Shown here: one piece after another, positions 43,999 through 52,384 of the stretch
Numbering within the stretch: the first letter of the stretch is position 1
Layout of the letters: every line of letters begins with the position of its first letter
Origin: JADLBR01 sp964651705
GTDB lineage: Bacteria > Verrucomicrobiota > Verrucomicrobiia > JADLBR01
Reading direction: 5' to 3'
Assembly: GCA_964651705.1 (NCBI GenBank)
Contig: CAZYWZ010000004.1
Coordinates: 1 to 64,000 of the forward strand
DNA: 64,000 bases
Notes under the pieces: generated by a model
Databases searched by the model: none
What the model was told of the DNA's origin: nothing
The model's input: only the letters and a program-made list of their open reading frames with translations
Made by a program: the position numbers and the translations under genes

Positions 43999-44349
43999 GT
44001 GAAGAGGCTCATCTCCGAGGAGCGCACATGGTTCTGGCCCACGGAAGATATCCGCGCCCTCGAGGGGAGGGGCCTCTGCATCGTGGATCGGGATGGCGGA
44101 ACGACCCTGGCCAGGCTGGGCCTGAGGCATGCCGACCCGGCCGGCTCGCACGCCGGAATGGTATCGGTGGTCATGACGCGTGCGAGTGCCGAGAAGCCCG
44201 AGTCGGCCGGGGATGGGCGGGGGCCGTTCGATCTCCCGCTGAGGATCGATCTGAGGAGCGACTACCTGACCCCAGGGGCGGTCGACCTGCTCCGGGAGTC
44301 GGGGCCGCGATCCGGCGGCGAGGGGTTCACCATCGAGCTGTCGGGCTAG
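43999..44349 (+). CDS. Small hypothetical protein
   Basis: 116 residues from GTG 43999. It reads (V)KRLISEERTWFWPTEDIRAL, then CIVDRDGGTTLARLGL, then a Pro/Gly linker and LPLRIDLRSDYLTPGAVDLL. The codon pattern favours this strand, but there is no clear ribosome site and no family. It lies 100 bases before the hemolysin-III gene. Confidence 0.4.
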   Translation: MKRLISEERTWFWPTEDIRALEGRGLCIVDRDGGTTLARLGLRHADPAGSHAGMVSVVMTRASAEKPESAGDGRGPFDLPLRIDLRSDYLTPGAVDLLRESGPRSGGEGFTIELSG

Positions 44350-44449
44350 CGGCCCGGAGAGTCCCTGGCCCCCGCGGCTCCCGAGGCGACGGGACCCGGG
44401 ATTCGGGGGCGCCGGACTCCGCTGTGGCGAGATTCCGGGAACTCCCGCC

Positions 44450-45109
44450 ATGACCGCCGCCCCCGCCGCCGCGCGATGCACCGTCGCCGAAGAGATCGCC
44501 AACGGCATCACCCATGGCGTGGGGCTCCTCTACTCCGTCGCCGCCCTGGCCGTCCTGGCGGCCCGCGCCAGCGCGCTGGGGACCGCCTGGCTCGTCGCCG
44601 GCTGCACCATCTTCGGCGCGACCCAGGTCCTCATGTACGCGACCTCCACCCAGGACCACAGCATCCCGCAGCCGCGGGCCAGGGCGGTCCTGCGCTTCCT
44701 GGACCACTCGGCCATCTTCCTGCTGATCGCGGGAACCTACACCCCCTTCGCCCTGGTCAGCCTGCGCGGGCCATGGGGCTGGTCGCTCCTGGCGGGCATC
44801 TGGGCAATGGCCATCCTCGGCATCGCGCTCCGGGCCCGGACCGGCGGGCGCGGGCGACTGGGCGCCACCGCCCTCTACGGGGCGATGGGATGGGCGATCC
44901 TCATCGCGATCAGGCCCCTTGCCGAGAGAGTGGCCCCGGGCGGCCTGGCGCTGCTGGTCGGCGGCGGCCTGGCCGACACCGCCGGCACCGCCTTCTACCT
45001 GTGGCGGCGCCTGAGGTTCCACCACGCCATTTGGCACCTCTTCGTGCTGGCCGGCAGCCTCCTGCACTTCTTCGCGGTCTTGTATTACGTCGTTCCCCGC
45101 GCTCGCTAG
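44450..45109 (+). CDS. Hemolysin III / PAQR-family membrane protein
   Basis: 219 residues with about seven membrane helices. Family marks are EEIANGITHGVGLLYSVAAL at the start, a STQDHS segment in place of the usual SxxYH, RFLDHSAIFLLIAGTYTPFA with the conserved His, and HHAIWHLFVLAGSLLHFFAV with the zinc-ligand histidines. The family (YqfA/TrhA, adiponectin-receptor fold) is thought to be a membrane zinc hydrolase or lipid-homeostasis protein. The stop codon lies in a CTCGCTAGCGAG palindrome at 45103-45114, just before the second IS. Confidence 0.9.
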   Translation: MTAAPAAARCTVAEEIANGITHGVGLLYSVAALAVLAARASALGTAWLVAGCTIFGATQVLMYATSTQDHSIPQPRARAVLRFLDHSAIFLLIAGTYTPFALVSLRGPWGWSLLAGIWAMAILGIALRARTGGRGRLGATALYGAMGWAILIAIRPLAERVAPGGLALLVGGGLADTAGTAFYLWRRLRFHHAIWHLFVLAGSLLHFFAVLYYVVPRAR

Positions 45110-45155
45110 CGAGGGCGAGTTCCCACCCTCGCGTCCCCTCGCGAAGACTGCGCCG

Positions 45156-47154
45156 CTAGCCTGACCTTCGCAGACTGAGAAGCGCTCAGGTTGATTTTGA
45201 GGCACTTGCGTCTCGGGAAGGACCTTGGTCGGCCACACATTTTCCGGTGCGATCCTTGTAGATGCGCGGGGGCGGTTGTTTGGGCAGTTGCCAGTGGAGC
45301 GCGTGGAGCAGGGCGATTTGCGCGGGTTCTGGACGTGTGATGCGTTCCAGGCAGATCGCGCCGCCGGAACGCAGATCGAACCAGACCTCCACCATCAGGA
45401 TCCGGTCGAATTGGTCGAGCAGCTGCCAGGGCGTCAGGGCCGGGGCGGCGGCGCGGAGTTGATGTTTCAGACACACCCAGAGGCAGTAGCCCAGGAAGGC
45501 GACCATGACATGGGCTTCGACCCGCCTGGGGGTGAAGTGCCAGATGGGCCGCACCGCCATGTCGCTTTTGAGGGTGCGGAACACCGATTCGACTTCGGTG
45601 AGTTGGGTGTACTGCTTCCAGAGGCTCGCCGGGTCGGTGCCGGTGAGGTTGGTGCGCAGCAGGTAGGCTCCGTCGCGCAGCCCGCAGTTGCGCAAGCCCG
45701 TCTTGTCCCATGTCCAGCGCAACCGCCCGCGCTGCTGATCGTATTGGACCTGTGCCAGCCGCCAGGCCACCGGCCAGCGTTCGCTGAGTTGTCCGAGCTT
45801 CATGAGCGCCTTGGCCGCATCCTTGAGCCGGCCCTCCTGGAGCCGGCTGGCCAATCGCCCCAGATCCCGGTGCAGGCCCCGAAGCTGGCGGGCCCGCATG
45901 GCCTTTTCTTTGTGGGCGCGCTGGCGGCTGCGGGCCAGCACGTAGGTCTCTTCGGCTTCGGGTAGCAGTTGCACCGCCACCTCCGGGCCGATGTTTTCCC
46001 ACTGCCCCTCCAGCAGCCGCTCTTCGTGGCGGCGCAACGCCGAGCGCGGCGTGCCCACCAGGTACCGGGCCCCGCCGCGGCGCAGGCTTTGGAGGTTTTC
46101 TTCGCTCACGATGCCGCGGTCAAACACCCAGATGCGCTCGGCCTTGCCGTGCTTCCGCTCGAGTGAGGCGATCACATCGCCCAGCGTGGTCACATCGGCC
46201 CGGTCCCCGGCGAAGACCTCGTAGGACAGAGGGAAGCCCTCCGGGGTCACCACCAGCGCGATGATGAGCTGCTTGCAGTCGGGCCGGTGGTCGCGGCTGT
46301 AACCCCGCCGCGCTTTGGGCAACTGGTCGGCCCCGCCCTCAAAATAGGTGCTGGTCAGGTCGTAGAGTAGCAACTGGAACTTCGCCCCGAACAGATCGCG
46401 CCAGCGCCCCGCCAAATGCCGCTCCAGCGCCTCCTTGTGCTCCAGCATCCGGTCCAGCGCCCGGTAAAGCCGGTCCTTGGCCGCCACCGACGCCCCGCAG
46501 TCCAGCAGAATCTCCATCGCGGTCTGCGGAAACCATTTCTCGTGCACGAAGAGCTCGCTGCGCGGGGCCACAAGCCGGTTGACGGCCAACAGCTCCACCA
46601 CCTTCTCCCAGGCCACCGCCCCGCGCTCTCCGGCGAGCCGCTCCCGCCAGAACTCTCCCAGGCCCAACTGTTCCCACAGCTTGCAGCCCACCCAGCACGC
46701 CCCGAAACGTCGCGGCCGCCTGATCTCCAGCGAACCCAGCACCACCTCGGCAACGTCAGGCGCATCCCCCGGCGCGCGACCCTCCCGGTCGCTGAAGAGC
46801 CGCATCTGGCGGCTGGCGCCGTTCTCGGTGAGCACCTCGATGGTCCGCTGCCACCGTTCCAACTGCGTGGTGTTGAGTTCCCCCAGGTGCAGCACCGTGC
46901 GCTGAAACACCCGCTTGCGGCCCACCCGCACGCTCTCTGCCACCGAATAGTAGACGTGCTGCTTGCCGTCTTTGCGCCGACGATGCGCCTTGAGGTACAC
47001 GCCGCCAATGTGCCCGCAGCCCCCGCCAGCGTCTACCGACTAGGTCGTCCCACACGCCCTTTCGGAGCTTCTTCGACACACCCTCAGAGGGAAGACACGC
47101 GAAAAAAAACCTCAAAACCCAAAAATCTCCCAAAATCTGCGAAAGTCGGGCTAG
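45156..47154 (-). mobile_element. Second IS1634-family insertion sequence (2.0 kb)
   Basis: A 1999-bp element with terminal inverted repeats: CTAGCCTGACCTTCGCAGA at 45156-45174 and, on the other strand, CTAGCCCGACTTTCGCAGA at 47154-47136 (17 of 19 identical). CTAG borders both ends, as in the first IS. A single intact transposase gene on the minus strand fills it. The inverted repeats share CTAGCC and YTCGC with the first element, so the two are related but distinct. Confidence 0.87.
45186..47000 (-). CDS. IS1634-type transposase, second element
   Basis: 604 residues. The same domain plan as the transposase at 37.2-38.9 kb: an opening RRKDGKQHVYYSVAESVRVG, LLLYDLTSTYFEG with the first Asp, RIWVFDRGIVSEENL with the second Asp, and LTEVESVFRTLKSDMAVRPI with the Glu. 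Sequence identity to the first transposase is clearly partial, so they are different ISs. The gene is intact. Confidence 0.93.
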   Translation of the reverse strand: MYLKAHRRRKDGKQHVYYSVAESVRVGRKRVFQRTVLHLGELNTTQLERWQRTIEVLTENGASRQMRLFSDREGRAPGDAPDVAEVVLGSLEIRRPRRFGACWVGCKLWEQLGLGEFWRERLAGERGAVAWEKVVELLAVNRLVAPRSELFVHEKWFPQTAMEILLDCGASVAAKDRLYRALDRMLEHKEALERHLAGRWRDLFGAKFQLLLYDLTSTYFEGGADQLPKARRGYSRDHRPDCKQLIIALVVTPEGFPLSYEVFAGDRADVTTLGDVIASLERKHGKAERIWVFDRGIVSEENLQSLRRGGARYLVGTPRSALRRHEERLLEGQWENIGPEVAVQLLPEAEETYVLARSRQRAHKEKAMRARQLRGLHRDLGRLASRLQEGRLKDAAKALMKLGQLSERWPVAWRLAQVQYDQQRGRLRWTWDKTGLRNCGLRDGAYLLRTNLTGTDPASLWKQYTQLTEVESVFRTLKSDMAVRPIWHFTPRRVEAHVMVAFLGYCLWVCLKHQLRAAAPALTPWQLLDQFDRILMVEVWFDLRSGGAICLERITRPEPAQIALLHALHWQLPKQPPPRIYKDRTGKCVADQGPSRDASASKST

Positions 47155-47375
47155 GCGTGATCGGCCTCCCGCATCGCGCGCGCGCCATGCCATCTGGGCA
47201 GACGAGCGCTCAACGAGGCCCCGGCGGTCGCTGCTGCCTCGATCTTGCCTGTCTGCGAGTCCCGTTCTGTTCGGTCGCCGCCTCGTTCCCCCATCGGCGA
47301 CAAAACGATACAGCGCGCGCGACCGTTGTCCCGTCCCCCTCGGGTGTCCCTGGTCGGCGAGGGATCCCATCGGGG

Positions 47376-47732
47376 TCACTCCGGCGCTTCTGGCGGCGAG
47401 TCAAGGTAGAGGTAGCTCCCGCAGTGCTCGCAGAGCGGGAGGTCGTCGAGGGTGATGAGATTGGCCCGGCTGCCTGAGGGAACCTGCAGGAAGCAATTGC
47501 CGCAGACCCAGTTCTTCACGGCGGCGACACTGGACCTGCCGCGGGCCCGGATACGGTCGTGGTGCGACAGGATGAATGCGGGCAAGCGGGAGCGGACGAC
47601 GCCTATCCTCTCGATCAGCGCCCTCTGGCGGTCGGAAAGGCGCCTGGCGGGCCTCTTGCGCCTATTGGGCTCCAGCCCATTGAGCTCGCGCAGGAGCGCC
47701 ATCATGTCCGCAATCGAGGTCGACGCCTGCAT
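47376..47732 (-). CDS. Zinc-ribbon protein (CxxC...CxxC)
   Basis: 118 residues from ATG 47732, chosen because residues before it look non-coding; an in-frame ATG at 47837 is possible. An Arg-rich helix (EPNRRKRPARRLSDRQRALI, then ERIGVVRSRLP) is followed by VCGNCFLQVPSGSRANLITL, then DDLPLCEHCGSYLYL. These two CxxC pairs form a zinc ribbon like that at the end of the CT398-like/C4-type helical proteins. Nucleic-acid or protein binding is likely. It lies 308 bases from the OLD nuclease on the same strand. Confidence 0.68.
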   Translation of the reverse strand: MQASTSIADMMALLRELNGLEPNRRKRPARRLSDRQRALIERIGVVRSRLPAFILSHHDRIRARGRSSVAAVKNWVCGNCFLQVPSGSRANLITLDDLPLCEHCGSYLYLDSPPEAPE

Positions 47733-48040
47733 AGGTTCTGACAATTCGCAGGAACGATCCGGTACCGCAAGCCCGATGTATCGGCGTTCCGCCGACGCTC
47801 GCCGTTCCGGATCCGATCGCATCCTTCGGGAGGTCATGCGTCGGTCGCGGTCGCTCGGCAGCGAAAGCGCCCATGTTGAGCCGGCGCCATCGCGAATCGG
47901 CCCGCTCCATAACTGTCGCCCGATCCCGCCATCAACCGCCGAGTCCCGCGGTCTTACCCTCGATCACCTAGCTCACCGGCGCGATTCTTTGCCCGGTGCT
48001 CCGCCAGATCGATCCGTCTTCCGGCCCGATCCGGCCAGGC
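47733..48040. other. Intergenic region between the zinc-ribbon and OLD genes
   Basis: About 308 bases with no recognised gene or RNA. It probably holds the promoter of the zinc-ribbon gene. Confidence 0.35.
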
Positions 48041-50068
48041 TCACCCGTCGCGACCAAAGACCCCATTCAGGATCCCAAAGACCCGCTCTCCGACCGCGAG
48101 CAGTTTTTGAGGGACCTCCCGCCCGGACCTCAAGTCATCTGCGATGAGCTTGGCGGGAAGGCGCTTATCGAGTCGCGGCCTGCCCATTCGGTTCAGGGCA
48201 GCGTTGACCCTGTCCACGATACCACTCTCTTTCTCCCCCTTGTCCGCGAACTTCAACTCGACCCCGCCGAGAGCACGGCGGACTGCATCCAGATAGTACT
48301 CCGCCGGGATAAGATCTTCGATCTCGCTTGCTCCCGAGTCCCCGCTGATCTGTTCGACGGCCACACATTGGTCGCCCAAGTCGGCCAGTATCCGCTTCAG
48401 CTTCTGCTCGGCGATCTGTGCCGCCCTGTCGCCGTCCAACAGGATGGCGAGCTTGATGCCGTGGCCGACAAGCATCGAGGCCAGGGGCGCCATGTTCGTT
48501 GCGCCTCCGACAGGCAGCATCACGACATCGTCGCGAAGGCAGGTTCGCCCCGCAACGGCCAAGGCCTCATTGAGCCCGTGCAGGAGGAGGTAGTCGGTCG
48601 GACCCTCGACCAGCACCTGTCGCTTCGACAGGAAAAGCGACTGCCAGACCGAGTAGCCAAGGGCGGCCTGCAGCGGAAAGAGCGTGTCGCGGTCCTTTGG
48701 CCACACGTCATTCGAAACGCACGTTCCGCCCGGCGACTCGTAGACCGCCCTCGCGCGATCAAGGTTCGATCCGTCGATCATGAATGGGCTGTGCGTCGTA
48801 TAAAACAGCTGATTGGCCCTCGAAAGCCTCTCCAGAAATCTGATCAGAGCGGCCTGCGCGGTCCCGTGCAGGTGGAGTCCAGGCTCGTCCAGGAGGAGGA
48901 TGCAGTTCCTGTGCTGTTCCTCCGCCTCCACCAGGAACACCAGATAGAACGAAAAGAAATAGCGCATTCCCTCGCTTCTCTCCTCCAGCTCGACCTTTCC
49001 GGGATCCAGGTCATCGCTGACCCATATGCGGAAGTAGTCGCCATGGAACTCGTAGTGGAACGCATGCCGGCGCTGGTCCCACCATCCGCCGAACTTCCGA
49101 GTCATCTGCGTCTGCGCCGAGTCCGCAAGGATCGTCAGCTTGTCGATCGCCTCGCGGGTGGCAGGGCTCGGCTGCTGGCCGTGGGGAGGCCGCCCCAGGG
49201 CGGCGATCTCCTGGATGTCTGCGCCCACGTGCTTGAACAGCGCCAGCTGGACGCGCGTCTTCGGGCTCCGGTCGTTATTCTGGAGCCGGGCCACAAACTC
49301 CGGGAGGTAGATGTCGCTTTGCAGCACCTCGTAGCTCCCAAAATAGAGAAAGTGCGGCATCTTCTCTGCGACCCAGGCCCGGGCCCGGTCCAGGGACTCC
49401 AAGAGCGCAACGTCGTCTCCAATGGGCTTTATCCGATCGACCCATGGGGCGATTAGCTCCTTCTGCCACGATTCACCAGCATGCCCCAGCAGGTCTGCGC
49501 CGATCGCCGCGAGCGATTCGGAAGTAAGATGAAAACCCGGCTGCCGCGCGGCCGCGATCGCACCGTTCAGGTAGTTTCGAATATTCTGCTTGGTCGCCTT
49601 CCATGGCTCGCCCTTTCGATCTGGGCCAACCGAAGCATCCACCTCAGAAACCAAGCCCTCAAGCACCCCCAACCATCGGGCGGCGTCGGCGCCAGGTTCC
49701 TGCGGGATAGGCTCAAACACCACGTCGAGCCTGTCAGAGTAGCGGCGGGTGACCGTGACTCCATCCAGCGGATCGAGAAGGCCGCAGATCCGCGACAGCT
49801 CTTGCCGTTCCTCATCCTCGATCACGAATCGCGCCGAGGCCACGGGCCAGTCTCGCCTCTTGAACTCGTCCGTGTATCGCCCGTGGGGAAACTCCTTCAG
49901 GCCATCGTACTTCGCTCCATCCGTCGGTTTGAGCTTCGAAAGCCCACGCAGCAGCGCGGTCTTGCCCGCCTCATTCTTTCCAACGAACACCATCAGGTCC
50001 TGGCATTCGACCCATCCCGTGTCCTGGATTCTCTTGTAGTTCTGCACGCGAAACGCCCGGAGTTTCAT
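48041..50068 (-). CDS. OLD-family ATP-dependent nuclease (AAA ATPase + TOPRIM)
   Basis: 675 residues from ATG 50068, the start of the ATPase fold. The N-terminus MKLRAFRVQNYKRIQDTGWV, then VFVGKNEAGKTALLRGL, is an SMC/OLD-type Walker A (about 30-38). The signature and Walker B lie at CILLLDEPGLHLHG (about 390), with FYTTHSPFMID as the switch His. The C-terminal TOPRIM domain has VLVEGPTDYLLLHGL (about 483-497) and AILLDGD (about 540) with the acidic metal ligands. OLD proteins are DNA nucleases used in phage defence and retron or Gabija-type systems. No UvrD-like GajB partner is adjacent, so it looks like a stand-alone (class 1) OLD. It lies next to the transposition operon, consistent with cargo. 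Confidence 0.9.
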   Translation of the reverse strand: MKLRAFRVQNYKRIQDTGWVECQDLMVFVGKNEAGKTALLRGLSKLKPTDGAKYDGLKEFPHGRYTDEFKRRDWPVASARFVIEDEERQELSRICGLLDPLDGVTVTRRYSDRLDVVFEPIPQEPGADAARWLGVLEGLVSEVDASVGPDRKGEPWKATKQNIRNYLNGAIAAARQPGFHLTSESLAAIGADLLGHAGESWQKELIAPWVDRIKPIGDDVALLESLDRARAWVAEKMPHFLYFGSYEVLQSDIYLPEFVARLQNNDRSPKTRVQLALFKHVGADIQEIAALGRPPHGQQPSPATREAIDKLTILADSAQTQMTRKFGGWWDQRRHAFHYEFHGDYFRIWVSDDLDPGKVELEERSEGMRYFFSFYLVFLVEAEEQHRNCILLLDEPGLHLHGTAQAALIRFLERLSRANQLFYTTHSPFMIDGSNLDRARAVYESPGGTCVSNDVWPKDRDTLFPLQAALGYSVWQSLFLSKRQVLVEGPTDYLLLHGLNEALAVAGRTCLRDDVVMLPVGGATNMAPLASMLVGHGIKLAILLDGDRAAQIAEQKLKRILADLGDQCVAVEQISGDSGASEIEDLIPAEYYLDAVRRALGGVELKFADKGEKESGIVDRVNAALNRMGRPRLDKRLPAKLIADDLRSGREVPQKLLAVGERVFGILNGVFGRDG

Positions 50069-50301
50069 TTCGTCCCTTTCCTCATCGCGGACAGCATTGC
50101 ACCTCCTAAGATCCGCCAGGGCGAAGCCTACCAGATCCCAGATGGACCGCACAAGGCACCATTGCTCGGACTCTCGGGACGGCGGTTCGAAGTCACACGC
50201 CATGGGCAAACTCGGGGTCTGCTTTCATAGGCAACCGCTGTCCGGTGTCATCACGAACATGCGGCTGCACCAAACAGGGCGCAAAAATGCCGGGGTCAAA
50301 T

Positions 50302-51561
50302 CTATGGGACTTCGCGGGCCGGCGCACGATGGTCGAGGAGTCTGGCCGATGCGCCGCGGGCCCGGGTGCCACCACTGCCCAGAAGTGTAGCCCGTTTGGC
50401 CCTCCGGCGCCTTCGGCGCCTCATCCCCCTCAAGCCGGCATCAAGGAAGCTCTTTCCGCTTCGCCCGAATGCGGGCCGGACCGAGTGCACCACGTAGAGG
50501 TGTTCAGAGACCACCGATCCAAGCCAGAACGGCAGCGGCAGCCGGTCTTTCGTAAACGCCGAGCTAAGCGTCCCGGTCCCGAGGCACCAATTGATGAACC
50601 TGGAGGGCCAATCCTCCAGAAGCATCTCCGCCCAGCAGAGGGCCCTGGCCCTCTCGGTCACGTCCATTCTCTCAAACTCTCCCCTTCCACGGAGAAACGG
50701 CAGCCTATCCGGAAACGGTCCCCTTTCGGCCAGAAACCACCGGAGATCGTGCGTGCTGTTGCATCGGCATACGACGCTCAGGATTAGCCTGAGCCCCTGG
50801 AAGAATGCGAGGGGATGCAACCAGACACGACGATTCAGGCGAAGCATACCCTCATCCAGCCCGCCATCGAAACGACGTTGCCACTCGATCAGGCCATGGA
50901 GAACCTCCTCAGGGAGATCGGCGACCCTCGCGGCCCGATAGTCACAGCGGCAGGTCGAGCAGAACACCGGTGACCGGGATCCGGTCCGCCTCCTGTCTCC
51001 CATCTCCCCCCGATGGAAATTCACCGGGGAGCCGCACCGGGGACAACGGTCGTGCAGCAGGCGGCGGTGGACGGGGCAGACGACCCACGCGGCGAGTCGC
51101 CATCTCCGCCGGAAGTATGGCGCCGGGTCGGCGGCCAGGCATTCGGGACAAAACTGGGTGCCATGGCGGGAGCGGAGCCTGTGGTAGATCCCGAGAGGCA
51201 GGATCAATGGCGTGTTCCCACCGGGATTGACCCGCTCGAAAACCACCCCGGCGAGATCCGAGAGGGTGGTCTGGCGGGCCCTCTCCAACCCCACCCCCGT
51301 TCCCTCCGCCAGCGGGGCCAGAAATGCGTCATCGGCCAGCCTGTCGATGTCGCGGTTCCAGATCTGGCGGTCCCGGCCCCACACCGTTGCACAAAAGGAC
51401 TGGAGCTTCTGCCCCTGGGCCCGGGCTATCCTCAGCAGCCACGAGGACAGCAACTCGTCTCGCTGCGGCCTGGGGCGCACCGACCATAGTCCCCGGGGCG
51501 CCGCGTCACCCGGCCCGCCGCAGCGACGGCGCGACCCACTCGATTTCCTTGAGGGCGTCAA
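50302..51561 (-). CDS. tniQ: TniQ/TnsD-family target selector
   Basis: 419 residues. The opening VRPRPQRDELLSSWLLRIAR (about residue 28 onward) is the TniQ signature. FCPECLAADPAPYFRRRWRL, then CPVHRRLLHDRCPRCGS, is the zinc-finger block (CxxC, then CxxH and CxxC). The C-terminus is very basic, with RRRRRRRAKR. TniQ/TnsD proteins bind the attachment site and recruit the AAA ATPase. Here the presumed site is comM. The ATG at 51561 overlaps the tniB end by 56 bases; a GTG at 51480 directly before the conserved core is an alternative start. It is the last gene of the tnsA-tniA-tniB-tniQ operon. Confidence 0.9.
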   Translation of the reverse strand: MTPSRKSSGSRRRCGGPGDAAPRGLWSVRPRPQRDELLSSWLLRIARAQGQKLQSFCATVWGRDRQIWNRDIDRLADDAFLAPLAEGTGVGLERARQTTLSDLAGVVFERVNPGGNTPLILPLGIYHRLRSRHGTQFCPECLAADPAPYFRRRWRLAAWVVCPVHRRLLHDRCPRCGSPVNFHRGEMGDRRRTGSRSPVFCSTCRCDYRAARVADLPEEVLHGLIEWQRRFDGGLDEGMLRLNRRVWLHPLAFFQGLRLILSVVCRCNSTHDLRWFLAERGPFPDRLPFLRGRGEFERMDVTERARALCWAEMLLEDWPSRFINWCLGTGTLSSAFTKDRLPLPFWLGSVVSEHLYVVHSVRPAFGRSGKSFLDAGLRGMRRRRRRRAKRATLLGSGGTRARGASARLLDHRAPAREVP

Positions 51562-52384
51562 GATCGATGCGCTCCGCCCCGGCCCGAATGGCGTGGCCCG
51601 CGGCGAGCTCGAGGATCGTCGAGACCTCGCCGATCAAGCCCTCGCTCATCTGGTGGATTCGTCTGGCGATGGGCGTGTCGGCGAGCCCCGAGGGCCGCCG
51701 GAGCGCCACCACCCGCTCGAACCCCGCCAGCAGCTGGCGGAACTCGGTCCCGTATTTCCAGGCCGCGAGGAATACCGCGTGGAACCGGTTCGAGAGCTGG
51801 TCGTCCGCGCGGATCGCCGCGAGAGCCTCCGGGGTGCCGACGACGGCGACCGGCATCTGGAGTTCGTTTCCAAGAGACTTGATCATCGATGCCATTGCCC
51901 GCGCCCGCGCCCTGTCGGTGGCCAACAGGTGGTGGATCTCGTCGAGCACGAGGATCCGCGTCTCGCACGCCGCCAGATGGGCGACCACCTGCGAGCGCTT
52001 GTATGCCGCCGGATCCCGCGGCCGGGCCGGCGAGGTGAATTTCGCAAGGATGGCGTCGTAGAACGAACCCTCGCTGGCGGGCGCGGGCACCTGGACCCGG
52101 ACCACCGGCACGCCAGATGCGTCGCTCCCCGGCCGCGGGTCCGGGGGATTGAGTTCCTCGAAGCGCCTGACCAGCGACGTCTTTCCGTTGTTCGTGGGCC
52201 CGTAGATCACCAGATTCCTCATCCGCTCCGTCCGCGGGGCCTCGAGCATGCCCTGGAGGCGTCCGATGAGGGCGGCGGCGGCGGGATAGGAGATCCAGTG
52301 CGGCTTACCCAGTCGGCGAATCCGCTCCTTGGCCGGCAGCGCCAATTCCGCGGCAGCCTCGGGTTTGAGGTGTCCGGTCTCCAT
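51506..52384 (-). CDS. tniB: TniB/TnsC-family AAA transposition ATPase
   Basis: 292 residues. The Walker A motif is IYGPTNNGKTSLVRRFE (core at 62-70), the Walker B motif ILVLDEIHHLLATDRAR, sensor MPVAVVGTPEAL and the arginine-finger area FHAVFLAAWKYGTEF. It matches TniB, the TnsC-type regulator that polymerises on DNA and passes target information to the transposase. ATG 52384 shares its first base with the tniA stop (TGATG). A long open frame reaching 53719 continues upstream but is antisense-like noise. It overlaps tniQ by 56 bases. Confidence 0.93.
   Translation of the reverse strand: METGHLKPEAAAELALPAKERIRRLGKPHWISYPAAAALIGRLQGMLEAPRTERMRNLVIYGPTNNGKTSLVRRFEELNPPDPRPGSDASGVPVVRVQVPAPASEGSFYDAILAKFTSPARPRDPAAYKRSQVVAHLAACETRILVLDEIHHLLATDRARARAMASMIKSLGNELQMPVAVVGTPEALAAIRADDQLSNRFHAVFLAAWKYGTEFRQLLAGFERVVALRRPSGLADTPIARRIHQMSEGLIGEVSTILELAAGHAIRAGAERIDLDALKEIEWVAPSLRRAG

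Noticed and set aside
1..50000. 5' half of comM marking the left transposon end
   Set aside because: No frame with the ComM N-terminal domain or its Walker A half was found on either strand.
48041..50068. Gabija (GajA/GajB) assignment for the OLD gene
   Set aside because: No UvrD-like GajB is adjacent; the mini-UvrD at 29.9 kb is 17 kb away in a different operon.
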